Shown here: positions 14,837 through 22,769 of the stretch, piece after piece
How positions within the stretch are numbered: the first letter of the stretch is position 1
How the letters are laid out: the number at the start of each line of letters is the position of its first letter
Source of the DNA: Acetobacteraceae bacterium
GTDB lineage: Bacteria; Pseudomonadota; Alphaproteobacteria; Acetobacterales; Acetobacteraceae
Assembly (NCBI GenBank): GCA_947478535.1
Contig: CANJXD010000009.1
Coordinates: forward strand, 1 to 27,873
DNA length: 27,873 bases
Reading direction: 5' to 3'
Translations under genes and position numbers: made by a program
The notes under the pieces: generated by a model
Seen by the model: the letters and a program-made list of their open reading frames with translations, nothing else
Told to the model about the DNA's origin: nothing
The model's database searches: none

Positions 14837-15877
14837 ATGTTGCTGTCCTCGATCGACCAATCGACGGAAGGGCACCGCCAGCGCGGCGCCATCCATGGCC
14901 ATTCGCCGCACCAGCGGCAAAGCTCCCGCACCCTGCCGCTGAAGGTCGGCACGCGCGGATCGCCGCTCGCGCTGTGGCAGACCCGCCATTTCCTGGAGCT
15001 CATCACGAAGGTCTGCCCGCTGCTGCGGGAAGTGAAGGCCTTCGAGGAGCACATCATCGCCACCAGCGGCGACAAGATCCAGGACAAGCGCCTGGCCGAT
15101 ATCGGCGGCAAGGGTCTGTTCGCAAAGGAAATCCATGAAGCGCTGGCCGATGGCCGCGTGGATTTCGCCGTGCACAGCATGAAGGACCTGGAGACGGAAC
15201 TGCCGCCCGGCATCGTCCTCGCCTGCGCGCTGAAACGGGAAGACAGCCGGGATGCGCTGGTGCTCGGCCAGACCTGCCGCGCGCCTTCCGCGGATGACCC
15301 CTATGCCTGTCTGCCAAAGGGCGCGCTGATCGGCACGGCCTCCGTCCGCCGGCAAAGCCAGCTGCTGCATGCGCGGCCGGATTTGCAGGTGGAGATCATT
15401 CGCGGCAGCGTGCAGTCGCGACTCGGCAAGGTGCGCGCCGAGGGTGGGCCGGAAGCCTCGCTCCTCGCCATCGCCGGCCTCAAGCGGCTGGAGTTGGCGC
15501 ATGAGGCCGCGGTCGTGATCGACGCGGAAACCATGGTCCCGGCGGCCTGCCAGGGCATCGTCGGCGTCACCGTGCGGGCCGATGACGTGGAACTGCGGGA
15601 GCTTCTCTCGGCCATCGAGGATCGCGACGCCGCCGCGGTCAGCGCCGCCGAGCGGGCGCTCCTCGGCTCGCTCGACGGGTCCTGCCGCACGCCGATCGGC
15701 GGGCACGCGCAGTTGCTGCCGGATGGCCGCCTGGTGCTGACCGGCCTGGTCGCGCGCGCCGACGGGTCCTTCCTGTTGAAGCGCAAGCTGTGGGGCGCCC
15801 CGGCCGACGCCGCGGCAATGGGCCGCGAACTCGGCGACAGCCTGCGCCGGGACAGCCCGGCCGACATCTTCGGCTGA
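14837..15877 (+). CDS. hemC: Hydroxymethylbilane synthase (porphobilinogen deaminase) HemC
   Basis: HemC polymerises four porphobilinogens into hydroxymethylbilane, the precursor of all tetrapyrroles here. The 346-residue protein has VGTRGSPLALWQTR at 37-50, the catalytic HSMKDLE with Asp117, the RGSVQSRLGKVR segment, and GSCRTPIG with Cys283, the expected anchor of the dipyrromethane cofactor. About 35 residues precede the conserved VGTRGSPLA instead of the usual handful. No later in-frame ATG is available, so the extension is either real or a rarer start codon is used. VPAACQGIVGVTVR replaces the common PAxGQGA-type segment. The gene ends the plus-strand pigment operon, an unusual place for a housekeeping enzyme. 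I cannot tell whether it is the only hemC in the genome. Confidence 0.93.
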   Translation: MLLSSIDQSTEGHRQRGAIHGHSPHQRQSSRTLPLKVGTRGSPLALWQTRHFLELITKVCPLLREVKAFEEHIIATSGDKIQDKRLADIGGKGLFAKEIHEALADGRVDFAVHSMKDLETELPPGIVLACALKREDSRDALVLGQTCRAPSADDPYACLPKGALIGTASVRRQSQLLHARPDLQVEIIRGSVQSRLGKVRAEGGPEASLLAIAGLKRLELAHEAAVVIDAETMVPAACQGIVGVTVRADDVELRELLSAIEDRDAAAVSAAERALLGSLDGSCRTPIGGHAQLLPDGRLVLTGLVARADGSFLLKRKLWGAPADAAAMGRELGDSLRRDSPADIFG

Positions 15878-15884
15878 CGACAGC

Positions 15885-15915
15885 CCCGCCCCTTCCCCGC
15901 CGCGGAGGGGGTGGG
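15885..15915. terminator. GC-rich hairpin between convergent hemC and ispH
   Basis: CCCGCCCCTTCC (15885-15896) and GGAGGGGGTGGG (15904-15915) can form a 12-pair stem with two G-U pairs around a seven-base loop. The junction of hemC (+) and ispH (-) is only 42 bases long and this hairpin fills most of it. A mild T-rich run (TCCTT) follows on the plus strand. Probably a shared terminator. Confidence 0.5.
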
Positions 15916-15919
15916 TCCT

Positions 15920-16912
15920 TCAGGTGGCCAGCAGGGCCGCCGGCAGGCGGAAGGACACATCCTCCACCACCCCTGGCAGGGCTTCCACGGTGATGGGCGC
16001 AATGCGCCCCAGCGCCTCCAGCACCTCCGTCACGAGGGCTTCCGGAGTGGAGGCGCCAGCGGTCAGGCCAATGCGGCGAATACCCGCCAGCCAGGCCCGG
16101 GAAAGCGATCCCGCATCCTCGATCAGGTAGCTCGGGATGCCGAACTCGGCGCCGATCTCCCGCAGCCGATTGGCATTGCTGCTGTTCGCAGCGCCGACCA
16201 CCAGCAGCAGGTCGATCATCGGCGCCATGGTCCGCACGGCGGATTGGCGATTCTGCGTGGCGTAGCAGATGTCCCGCGTCTCAGGCCCCACGACATCATC
16301 GAAGCGGGCGCGGATCGCCATCAGCGTCGCGCGCGTGTCATCGACAGACAGTGTGGTCTGGGTGACGTAGGCCACCCTGCGATCGCGCGGCAGGTCCAGC
16401 GCCGCGACATCGGCCACCGTCGCCACCAGCCGCACCTCGCCGGGGATGCGCCCGAGCGTGCCTTCCACTTCCGGGTGCCCGGCATGCCCGACGACGATGA
16501 CGACGCGCCCCTGTGCGGCGTATCGCCGGCCTTCCGCATGCACCCGCGCCACCAGCGGGCAGGTCGCGTCCAGCACCGGCAGGCCGCGGCGCGCAGCTTC
16601 CTGTTCGACACGGCCCGGCACGCCATGGGCACTGAACACCGTCACCGCGCCATCCGGCACCTGGTCCAGTTCCTCGACGAAGATCGCGCCACGCCCCGCC
16701 AGATCCTGCACGACGCGGCGGTTGTGGACGATCTCATGGCGGACGCGCACGCCAGGGCCATGGCGTTCCAGCGCCTGTTCGACGATGGCGATGGCACGCA
16801 CCACCCCTGCGCAGAAACCGCGGGGCTGGGCGAGGAAGACCTTGATCGGGGCTGCCGTGCTGGCCGGTTCCGTGGCCGGCGGCAGCGCGGTGGCGCCATC
16901 GGGTGGAGTCAT
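15920..16912 (-). CDS. ispH: 4-hydroxy-3-methylbut-2-enyl diphosphate reductase IspH (LytB)
   Basis: IspH performs the last step of the MEP pathway, reducing HMBPP to isopentenyl and dimethylallyl diphosphate with a [4Fe-4S] cluster. These feed the geranylgeranyl tail used by BchG and BchP as well as carotenoids. The 330-residue protein has the three cluster cysteines: Cys34 (PRGFCAGV), Cys118 (LDATCPLV) and Cys216 ([11 protein letters not shown]). SAHGVP (94-99) and [13 protein letters not shown] also belong to the family. The N terminus has about 22 extra residues (alanine/proline-rich) before [12 protein letters not shown]. The gene is transcribed towards hemC and is not part of its operon, but it sits at the cluster edge. 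Confidence 0.96.
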   Translation of the reverse strand: MTPPDGATALPPATEPASTAAPIKVFLAQPRGFCAGVVRAIAIVEQALERHGPGVRVRHEIVHNRRVVQDLAGRGAIFVEELDQVPDGAVTVFSAHGVPGRVEQEAARRGLPVLDATCPLVARVHAEGRRYAAQGRVVIVVGHAGHPEVEGTLGRIPGEVRLVATVADVAALDLPRDRRVAYVTQTTLSVDDTRATLMAIRARFDDVVGPETRDICYATQNRQSAVRTMAPMIDLLLVVGAANSSNANRLREIGAEFGIPSYLIEDAGSLSRAWLAGIRRIGLTAGASTPEALVTEVLEALGRIAPITVEALPGVVEDVSFRLPAALLAT

Positions 16913-17117
16913 GGCGCGGATGGGCCCGACGGGCTCGGCGCCACCAATGCTCTCGTTGCGGCACGGGCCGAGGAACCAACGCGCGTCATAAAGGCGATGC
17001 TGTCATCCTGCCCTGCCACGAGCAGCCTCCCCACAGCGCGGCCTCGCCGCGCCATCCGTCAGGCGAAGCCTACATCAGTGGTAAGGGAAAGTTGACAAAA
17101 ATTCGTCTCGCTGGCCG

Positions 17118-17384
17118 TTACCGGCGCAGCCGTAGCGCCAAATCCAGCAGATGTGCCGCGAAGGCCGCCGTCAGCGCCGCGGCGATGGCCGGCCAGCCCG
17201 CGCCCGTCAGGGCGAAGCGCAGCGCGAGGACCAGGGCAACACCAGGCAGCGCAAGGCCGATGATCGCCGCCGGCCGCAGACCGCGCCCAGTACGCCGATG
17301 CCAAGCCAAAAGCCCCACTGTTTCCAGCAGCAGCACCAGCAGCACCAAATCCGCAACCGCGCCTGAGGTGAAGAATTCCGCCAT
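17118..17384 (-). CDS. Small hydrophobic membrane protein of unknown function
   Basis: An 88-residue protein, MAEFFTSGAVADLVLLVLLL onwards. It has three hydrophobic stretches (about residues 8-28, 38-60 and 64-82) separated by basic segments (WHRRTGRGLRP and the terminal LRLRR), so it probably spans the membrane three times. I do not recognise a family by name. Hydrophobic pattern, codon use and a fitting ATG support it as a real gene. It lies upstream of ispH in the same direction, 205 bases apart, and downstream of a possible broken small gene. No function can be assigned. Confidence 0.65.
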   Translation of the reverse strand: MAEFFTSGAVADLVLLVLLLETVGLLAWHRRTGRGLRPAAIIGLALPGVALVLALRFALTGAGWPAIAAALTAAFAAHLLDLALRLRR

Positions 17385-17393
17385 GTCCGGAGG

Positions 17394-17547
17394 CTACTCC
17401 GGCACGGGGGCGACGCGCATCCCCATACTCGTTGCTGAGGCGCCACAGGGTGACCGCGTTTTCATCCGACTTCGCCCTTGCGATGCCATAGAGCGCCGCC
17501 ACCTTGCGCGGCGTGCGGAAGCCGCCATAAGCCTCCCGCGCAGCCAA
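17394..17547 (-). pseudogene. Possible small gene with a one-base frameshift
   Basis: On the minus strand one frame reads AAREAYGGFRTPRKVAALYG, then IARAKSDENAVTLWRLSNEY, which looks like a genuine soluble protein. It then loses sense in a run of four C (17421-17424 on the plus strand). Removing one base there would continue as EYGMRVAPVPE and stop at 17394, just before the small membrane protein. A TTG at 17547 or an ATG at 17619 could start it. It may be a decayed gene, a sequencing error or chance; I do not recognise a family. The segment upstream of 17547 overlaps the cytochrome c promoter region. Confidence 0.25.
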
Positions 17548-17621
17548 TATGCCGCCGGCGCTTCGATCGGGTGATCGGCGATTTCGATACCGAGGATTTC
17601 CGTTCCAGGAGGATCGCACTG

Positions 17622-17999
17622 ATGCGTCATCTGACTATGGCTCTCGCGACGGCCCTCGCCATCGCGCCCTTCGCCGCCAACGCGCAGGACGCCGCCGCTG
17701 GCGCCCGCGTTTTCAACCAGTGCCGCGCCTGCCACACCATCGATGCCGGCGGCCGCAATGGCGTCGGCCCGAACCTGCACGGCATCGTCGGGCGCAATGC
17801 CGGGGCCATCGAAGGCTTCCGCTATTCCGCGAACATGCAGGAATGGCGCCAGGGCCAGGTGTGGGACGAAGCGCTGCTGCGTCGCTACATCACCAACCCG
17901 AAGGACATGCTGCCGCGCGGCAGCATGTCCTTCCCCGGCCTGCGGAATGAGCAGCAGCTGAACGACGTGATCGCCTACCTGAAGACCCAGGGCGGCTGA
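17622..17999 (+). CDS. Secreted class I cytochrome c
   Basis: A 125-residue periplasmic cytochrome c of the small mitochondrial/c2-like type. Residues 1-21 are a signal peptide ending in ANA before QDAAAG. Heme attachment is CRACH (Cys34, Cys37, His38), and Met102 in SMSFPGL is the expected sixth ligand. NGVGPNLHGIVGR and the C-terminal LNDVIAYLKTQ are standard. AGGAGG lies nine bases before the ATG. It is monocistronic, facing away from the ispH side, and followed by a strong hairpin. At the edge of a photosynthesis cluster it could carry electrons from the bc1 complex to the reaction centre or to an oxidase; that role is inferred from location only. Confidence 0.92.
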   Translation: MRHLTMALATALAIAPFAANAQDAAAGARVFNQCRACHTIDAGGRNGVGPNLHGIVGRNAGAIEGFRYSANMQEWRQGQVWDEALLRRYITNPKDMLPRGSMSFPGLRNEQQLNDVIAYLKTQGG

Positions 18000-18005
18000 T
18001 GAGAC

Positions 18006-18028
18006 GGGGAGGCGCCGCGCGCCTCCCC
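18006..18028. terminator. Strong GC hairpin after the cytochrome c gene
   Basis: GGGGAGGCGC-CGC-GCGCCTCCCC is a perfect ten-pair stem with a three-base loop, starting six bases after the cytochrome stop and followed by TTCCC. A longer alternative pairs GACGGGGAGGCG (18003-18014) with CGCCTCCCCGTC (18033-18044). It separates two convergent genes and probably ends both transcripts. Confidence 0.6.
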
Positions 18029-18048
18029 TTCCCGCCTCCCCGTCCCGT

Positions 18049-18900
18049 CTAGGCGATTGCCGCCGGCAGGCCATCCCACGCCTGTTCGGGTGTGATCGCC
18101 CGGGGGAGCAGCCCCTGGTCACCGCAGAAGCGGATTGCCACCGCCAGCGCCGGGCGCAGGCTTTCGCGCGTATGCACCCGCGCGCCTGATGCCGCGAGCA
18201 TCCGCATCAGTTCGACCACCAGATCGGGCCGCGCATCAGCGACCTCCCGCTTCACCACGACCAGGTGATTGACGGGGATGAAGCCGTAATGGGCGCGAAA
18301 GGCCGCCCCTGCCGCCACGGCATCAGGGAAGACGGGGCGCAGCCCGGCATCCCTGGGCAGGTCATTGCCGAAAATCCCGGCCGCCGCTTCGCCGGACTGC
18401 ACCATCGCCAGCAGGTCCTGGCCCGCCGTCGCGCGTGTCACCCAGGGAGGGTCGCGGAATTCGGGGATATGGGCATCCTCGAAGGTGGTCCAGCGCTGTT
18501 CATCGGCACGGATGCCGTGCAGCTCCGCCAAGCTGCCACGCAACCACATCCCCGTCGTCTGGCTATAGGCGCGCACCGCGATGGCGGCGCCATCCAACGC
18601 CGCCGGCCCATCCACGGGGCCATCGGCCCGCGTCAGCAGCGCCGATTCCTGGGCGCGTTCGGCCAGCACGACAGGCAGCAGGACCATCGGCTTGCCATAG
18701 CCCCGGGCCATCAGGAAGGTGGCGATCGCCATCTCGCTGACATCGAAGCTGGCCTTGCGGACCATCGTCGCGAAGGCCTTGCTCGGCGGAGTGTGCGCCA
18801 CATTATCGAGCGCCAGCAGGTCGCTCCCCACCCCGCCGCTGAGCAGCGCCGCCGTTTCGGGATAGGCGCCAATGGCGGCGCGCAGCGTGGTCAGGGCCAT
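18049..18900 (-). CDS. Periplasmic-binding-protein-fold protein without signal peptide (4,5-dihydroxyphthalate decarboxylase/NMT1-like)
   Basis: A 283-residue protein resembling the type 2 periplasmic-binding-protein group that includes 4,5-dihydroxyphthalate decarboxylase-like and NMT1/SsuA-like proteins. FDVSEMAIATFLMARG (about residues 51-66), followed by PVVLAERAQESALLTR, is the pattern seen in that group. A later segment, AAGIFGNDLPRD, resembles the hinge region. It starts MALTTLRAAIGAYPE with no hydrophobic signal, so a cytosolic enzyme or sensor is more likely than a transport receptor. It is the last gene of a minus-strand run, 64 bases after the aldolase-family gene, which suggests a shared catabolic task. 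Substrate unknown; fold assignment moderate. Confidence 0.6.
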   Translation of the reverse strand: MALTTLRAAIGAYPETAALLSGGVGSDLLALDNVAHTPPSKAFATMVRKASFDVSEMAIATFLMARGYGKPMVLLPVVLAERAQESALLTRADGPVDGPAALDGAAIAVRAYSQTTGMWLRGSLAELHGIRADEQRWTTFEDAHIPEFRDPPWVTRATAGQDLLAMVQSGEAAAGIFGNDLPRDAGLRPVFPDAVAAGAAFRAHYGFIPVNHLVVVKREVADARPDLVVELMRMLAASGARVHTRESLRPALAVAIRFCGDQGLLPRAITPEQAWDGLPAAIA

Positions 18901-18964
18901 GGCCAGGCGATCCCCACCCCGGGCGCAGTACGCCCGAGGCCATCATCGAAAGGTCGCAATCCGG

Positions 18965-19762
18965 TCAATCGCGGAAGGACGGGTCCATCCGGTCCAGCTT
19001 GCGGAGCAGCGCGGCCCATTCCATCACGCCGTAGGGGCGACGGGTGTTGGGCTGGTAGTTGTTCCACGTCTCATCGACGACGCTCTGCGGCACATCGACG
19101 AGCTTCTGCCCGGTGGCCTGCGCGGCGAGCTGCGCCTTGCAGGACAGTTCCAGGCGATGCATCCAGTTGAAGGCTTCGCCGATCGTACGGCCGACCGTCA
19201 GCAGCCCATGGTTGCGCAGGATCAGCGCCGGGAAATCCGCGAGGTCCTTCACCAGCCTTTCCTGCATCGTCAGGTCCAGCACCACGCCTTCATAGTCATG
19301 GTAGCCGATCTTGGCGAAGCGCATCGCCGTCTGGTTCATCGGCAGCAGCCCGCATTCCAGCGAGGAGACCGCCATGCCCGGCCAGGTATGGGTGTGGATG
19401 ACGCAGGTGTATTCGTGCTTCGCTTGGTGGATCGCGCCGTGGATGACGAAGCCGGCGCGGTTCACGCCGTAGTCCAGACCGCCCGGAAATTCCGGCTTCA
19501 TCAGCGTGTTGCCGTGGATGTCGATCTTGACCAGGGAGCTGGCGCAGATCTCGTCATACAGCATGCCATAGGCGTTGATCAGGAAGGCCCCCGGCTCCCC
19601 CGGCACGGCCAGCGAGATGTGGTTCGCCGCCATGTCGGACATGCCGTAATGGTCCATCAGGCGGTAGCACGCCGCGAGGTCCACGCGGGCGTTCCACTCC
19701 TCCGGAGTCACCCGGTCACGGAGGGAGGGGATCTGGAAGCGATCGCCGATGCTTTCGGGCAT
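18965..19762 (-). CDS. Class II aldolase/adducin-family protein
   Basis: A 265-residue protein of the class II aldolase/adducin domain, which in enzymes binds a divalent metal and cleaves or decarboxylates sugar-phosphate-like substrates. The metal histidines are visible: HTHTWPG with His123 and His125, and LRNHGLL with His185. The place of the catalytic glutamate of fuculose aldolase reads IHGAIHQA (about 107-114) with no acid, a feature of the adducin-like branch. The N terminus LAACYRLMDHYGMSDMAANH is typical. It lies between an orphan TctC receptor and a binding-protein-like gene on the same strand, with gaps of 35 and 64 bases. The substrate cannot be named. Confidence 0.87.
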   Translation of the reverse strand: MPESIGDRFQIPSLRDRVTPEEWNARVDLAACYRLMDHYGMSDMAANHISLAVPGEPGAFLINAYGMLYDEICASSLVKIDIHGNTLMKPEFPGGLDYGVNRAGFVIHGAIHQAKHEYTCVIHTHTWPGMAVSSLECGLLPMNQTAMRFAKIGYHDYEGVVLDLTMQERLVKDLADFPALILRNHGLLTVGRTIGEAFNWMHRLELSCKAQLAAQATGQKLVDVPQSVVDETWNNYQPNTRRPYGVMEWAALLRKLDRMDPSFRD

Positions 19763-19797
19763 TGTTGGGGTTCCTCAGCCTTGACTGTCGTATCGTC

Positions 19798-20778
19798 TCA
19801 CTCGGGGGTCGCGCCGCTGGCCCGCACGATGACGGCCCAGCGCTGAATCTCATGGGCGATGAAAGCGCGGAAGGCGTCCGGCCCATTGCCCACGGGGTCC
19901 GCCCCCTGTTCGATCATGCTGCGCTCAATCGTGGGGATGCGCAAAGCCGCGTGGACATCCTCCGCCAGCTTGCGGACGATCTCGGGCGGGGTGCGCGCCG
20001 GCGCCACCATGCCGAACCAGGAGGACGCGTCGAATTCGGGGAAGCCCAGTTCCACCATCGTCGGCACATCCGGGTTGGAGCGCGACCGCTGGATGGAGCT
20101 GACGGCCATCGGCCGCAGCCGGTTTCCCCGTATCTGTTCCATGACGGACGGGATGGTGGCGAACATGAAGTCGAGCCGCCCCGAAATCAGGTCATTCAGC
20201 GCGACGGCGCCGCGATAGGGCACGTGTTCGGTCCGGATCCCCGCCATCTGGTCCAGCATGACGCCCGACAGATGGGAGGACGTGCCAACCCCCGTCGAGC
20301 CATAGGACAGCTGCCCGGGCCGGCGCTTCGCTTCCGCGATCAGCCCGGCCACGTCCCGGATGGAGGAGGAAGGCGCCGTCACCAGGATATTCGGCACGCC
20401 GGCGATCAGCGTCACCGGCGCGAAATCCCGTAGCGTGTCGAAGGGCATGTTGCGAACCAGGCTCTGGTTCACCGCAAGGGGACCGACGGAGCCCACCATC
20501 AGCGTATAGCCATCCGGCGCCGACCGCGCCGCCACTTCCCCACCGATATTGCCCCCGGCGCCGGGCCGATTCTCGATGACCACGGGCTGGCCCCAGGCCT
20601 CGGACAGATGGGCGCCAAGAAGCCGGGCTATGATGTCCGTCGTGCCGCCCGGGGTGAAGCCGACGATGATCCTGACCGGGCGGTTCGGGTAGGCACCAGA
20701 CGGCGCCGCCGTCTGCGCGCGCGCTGTCGCGGCGCTGAGAAATGGCAGGGCAAGGGCGGTGCGCCGTCCGATCGTCAT
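19798..20778 (-). CDS. Tripartite tricarboxylate transporter receptor (TctC/Bug family)
   Basis: A 326-residue periplasmic solute receptor of the Bug/TctC family. Residues 1-21 (MTIGRRTALALPFLSAATARA) are a signal peptide. Family hallmarks follow: YPNRPVRIIVGFTPGGTTDI at 30-49, WGQPVVIENRPGAGGNIG (about 62-79), and the internal SYGSTGVGTSSHL. Such receptors bind carboxylates or related small molecules. No TctA or TctB membrane subunit is in the window, so this is an orphan copy, common in Bordetella-like and Acetobacteraceae genomes. It shares strand with the aldolase-family gene downstream, suggesting uptake of that enzyme's substrate. A gap of 165 bases separates it from the ABC permease genes upstream; I see only a bulged hairpin near 20899-20922 there. 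Confidence 0.92.
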   Translation of the reverse strand: MTIGRRTALALPFLSAATARAQTAAPSGAYPNRPVRIIVGFTPGGTTDIIARLLGAHLSEAWGQPVVIENRPGAGGNIGGEVAARSAPDGYTLMVGSVGPLAVNQSLVRNMPFDTLRDFAPVTLIAGVPNILVTAPSSSIRDVAGLIAEAKRRPGQLSYGSTGVGTSSHLSGVMLDQMAGIRTEHVPYRGAVALNDLISGRLDFMFATIPSVMEQIRGNRLRPMAVSSIQRSRSNPDVPTMVELGFPEFDASSWFGMVAPARTPPEIVRKLAEDVHAALRIPTIERSMIEQGADPVGNGPDAFRAFIAHEIQRWAVIVRASGATPE

Positions 20779-20943
20779 GGTCGTCTCATTCTCCCGGATG
20801 GCGGTCGTGCTGCCGCCTGGTTCGTCTGCCGCAAACTGCCGCGCCGGCTTGCATGAGACAAATGGAAAGAACGGGGCGGCCGTGCCATTTCCTGCATCGG
20901 TGGCGGGCCGTCAACGCCCACCTCGCCTGCCACGCGGATGCGC

Positions 20944-21828
20944 TCAGCGCTTTGCCGCCTTGGGGTCCAGCTTCTCCCGCAGCCCATTGCCCAGCAGGTT
21001 GATGCCGAGCACCAGCAGGATGATGGCGCAGCCCGCGAGATTGGCGATCCAGGGCGCCACCAGCAGCCTCTCCCGCCCCTCCGCCAGGATGTTCCCCCAG
21101 GTCGCGGTCGGCGGCGGCAGGCCGAGGCCGAGAAAGCTCAGCGCCGTTTCCTGCAGGATGAGCTGCGCGACCTGCAAGGTCGCGATCACCGTCAGCACCG
21201 GAACCATCTGCGGCAGCAGGTGGCGCCACATCACGTAGCCCGGCCCGGCGCCGGAGGCGATCGCGGCTTCCACGAAGGGGCGTTCGCGCAGCGACCGCGT
21301 CAGGTTGAAGGTGACGCGCGTATAGACCTCCCACCCCGCGAAGCCGAGGACCAGGATCAGCACCGTCACGCCGCCCCCGAAGACCGCGACGGTAACGATG
21401 GCGAGCAGGATTTCCGGCAGCGCCTGCCAGGCATCGGCGAAGCGCATCACCACCTGTTCCACCCGCCCGCCGAGATAGCCCGCAAGGATGCCGAGCAGCG
21501 TGCCGAGCGTCAGCGCCACCACCATGGCGCAGAGCCCGACCATGATGGACAGGCGGGAGCCATAGATGAGGCGGGAGAGCAGATCCCGCCCGAAATTATC
21601 GGTGCCCAGCGGATGCGCCCAACTGCCGCGCGCCGCCCAGACCGGCGGGCGCAGGCGCATCATCAGGTCCTGGTCGTAGGGATCATGCGGCGCGATCCAG
21701 GGCGCCAGCACCGCCATCGCCACCATGAACAGCACCAGCGCCAGGCCGAGGCCGATCTTCAGCCTTGGCCCGAACAGCCGTCGCCGCGGCAGTGCGCCCG
21801 CCGGCGCCAGGCCCGTGGGGGTGAGCAT
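20944..21828 (-). CDS. Peptide/nickel-type ABC transporter permease, DppC-like
   Basis: A 294-residue inner-membrane permease of the DppC/OppC family. The N terminus after a basic segment contains LGLALVLFMVAMAVLAPWIA and then APHDPYDQD...HPLGTDNFGRDLLSRLIYGSR, the signature that precedes the binding-protein-dependent transport domain. The EAA-type loop FVEAAIASGAGPGYVMWRHL contacts the ATPases. Six or so membrane segments are expected. The ATG at 21828 shares its A with the stop of the DppB-like gene (TGATG), so the two permeases are coupled. Reading frame upstream of that ATG is open but lacks family similarity. Substrate unknown. Confidence 0.93.
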   Translation of the reverse strand: MLTPTGLAPAGALPRRRLFGPRLKIGLGLALVLFMVAMAVLAPWIAPHDPYDQDLMMRLRPPVWAARGSWAHPLGTDNFGRDLLSRLIYGSRLSIMVGLCAMVVALTLGTLLGILAGYLGGRVEQVVMRFADAWQALPEILLAIVTVAVFGGGVTVLILVLGFAGWEVYTRVTFNLTRSLRERPFVEAAIASGAGPGYVMWRHLLPQMVPVLTVIATLQVAQLILQETALSFLGLGLPPPTATWGNILAEGRERLLVAPWIANLAGCAIILLVLGINLLGNGLREKLDPKAAKR

Positions 21829-22742
21829 CAGCGCAGCCGGATCCGCGGGTCGATCGCGGCCTGCACGAGATCGACCAGCAGGCTCGCCAGGATGATGGTG
21901 ACGGCGACGATGAACACCGCCGCGATCACCACCGGTACGTCGCGCTGGAAGATGGCGGATACCATCAGCCGGCCGACACCGGGCCAAGCGAAGACAGTCT
22001 CCGTCACCACGGCACCGCCCATCAACCGCCCGATCTGCATGCCCAGCAGGGAGATCACGGGGTTCAGCGCATTCGGCAGCACATGGCGGAACAGCGCCCG
22101 CGCGCCGCCGACGCCGCGCGCGCGGGCGGTGGTGACGAACTGCTCCCGCATTGTCTCCAGCACCGCGGTGCGCGTCACCAGCACGAAATTCGGCAGGATG
22201 AAGGTGGCGAGCGTCACGGTCGGCAGCACCGCCTGCTCCCACTCCCCGCGCCCGGAGGTCGGCAGCCAGCCGAGATCGAGCGCGAAAAGTTGGATCAGCA
22301 GGATGCCGAGCCAGAAGGATGGCATCGATTGCCCCGCAACGGCGATGCCGGTCAGCACCAGGTCAGGCAGCCGGTCGGCCCACACCGCGCAGGCGAGGCC
22401 GCCCAGGATGCCGCCCACCACGGCGATGGTCAGGCCGTAGGCGACGAGTTCCAGCGTGGCCCCCAGCCGCCCGGCGACAACCTCCATCGCCGGAGCGCGG
22501 AATTGCAGGCTGTTGCCGAAATTGCCGCGCAGAAGGTCACCGAGAAAATGCAGGAACTGCAGCGGCAGCGGATCATCCAGCCCGAGTTCCGCCCGCAACA
22601 GCGCCTCCTGCTCCGGCGTCGCGTCGATCCCGAGATAGATCGCCACCGGGTCGCCGCTCACCCGCAGCACGACGAAGACGAACAGCACCACCAGCAGCAG
22701 CGGGATCGGCGCGAGGGCGAGCCGCCGCAGCACATAGGCCAT
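21828..22742 (-). CDS. Peptide/nickel-type ABC transporter permease, DppB-like
   Basis: A 304-residue permease of the DppB/OppB family, partner of the DppC-like protein. It starts MAYVLRRLALAPIPLLLVVL, the usual first membrane segment. GDPVAIYLG and LGLDDPLPLQFLHFLGDLLRGNFGNS follow in the periplasmic loop. The EAA-type loop TTARARGVGGARALFRHVLP and the closing DLVQAAIDPRIRLR are standard. It follows the solute-binding protein gene after 27 bases. The ATPase genes are not downstream but on the opposite strand beyond 26603, so the importer is encoded in two divergent units. Confidence 0.94.
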   Translation of the reverse strand: MAYVLRRLALAPIPLLLVVLFVFVVLRVSGDPVAIYLGIDATPEQEALLRAELGLDDPLPLQFLHFLGDLLRGNFGNSLQFRAPAMEVVAGRLGATLELVAYGLTIAVVGGILGGLACAVWADRLPDLVLTGIAVAGQSMPSFWLGILLIQLFALDLGWLPTSGRGEWEQAVLPTVTLATFILPNFVLVTRTAVLETMREQFVTTARARGVGGARALFRHVLPNALNPVISLLGMQIGRLMGGAVVTETVFAWPGVGRLMVSAIFQRDVPVVIAAVFIVAVTIILASLLVDLVQAAIDPRIRLR

Positions 22743-22769
22743 GAGATTCAGCCAGGTCCCACCATGCGG

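Noticed and set aside
13450..15213. A 587-codon minus-strand open frame opposite bchP and hemC
   Set aside because: No family motif; bchP and hemC on the plus strand explain the region fully.
17091..17117. TTGACA-like box upstream of ispH as a plus-strand promoter
   Set aside because: No acceptable -10 element at 16-18 bases and no plus-strand gene begins nearby.
17059..17619. A 186-codon minus-strand frame through the small membrane protein gene
   Set aside because: Only its first third looks protein-like. The remainder is a shadow of the 88-residue membrane protein, so I reported just the first third as a possible frameshifted gene.
20779..20943. Possible small gene or terminator between the TctC and DppC-like genes
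   Set aside because: No reading frame with family similarity; the only hairpin (near 20899-20922) is bulged and lacks a T-tract.
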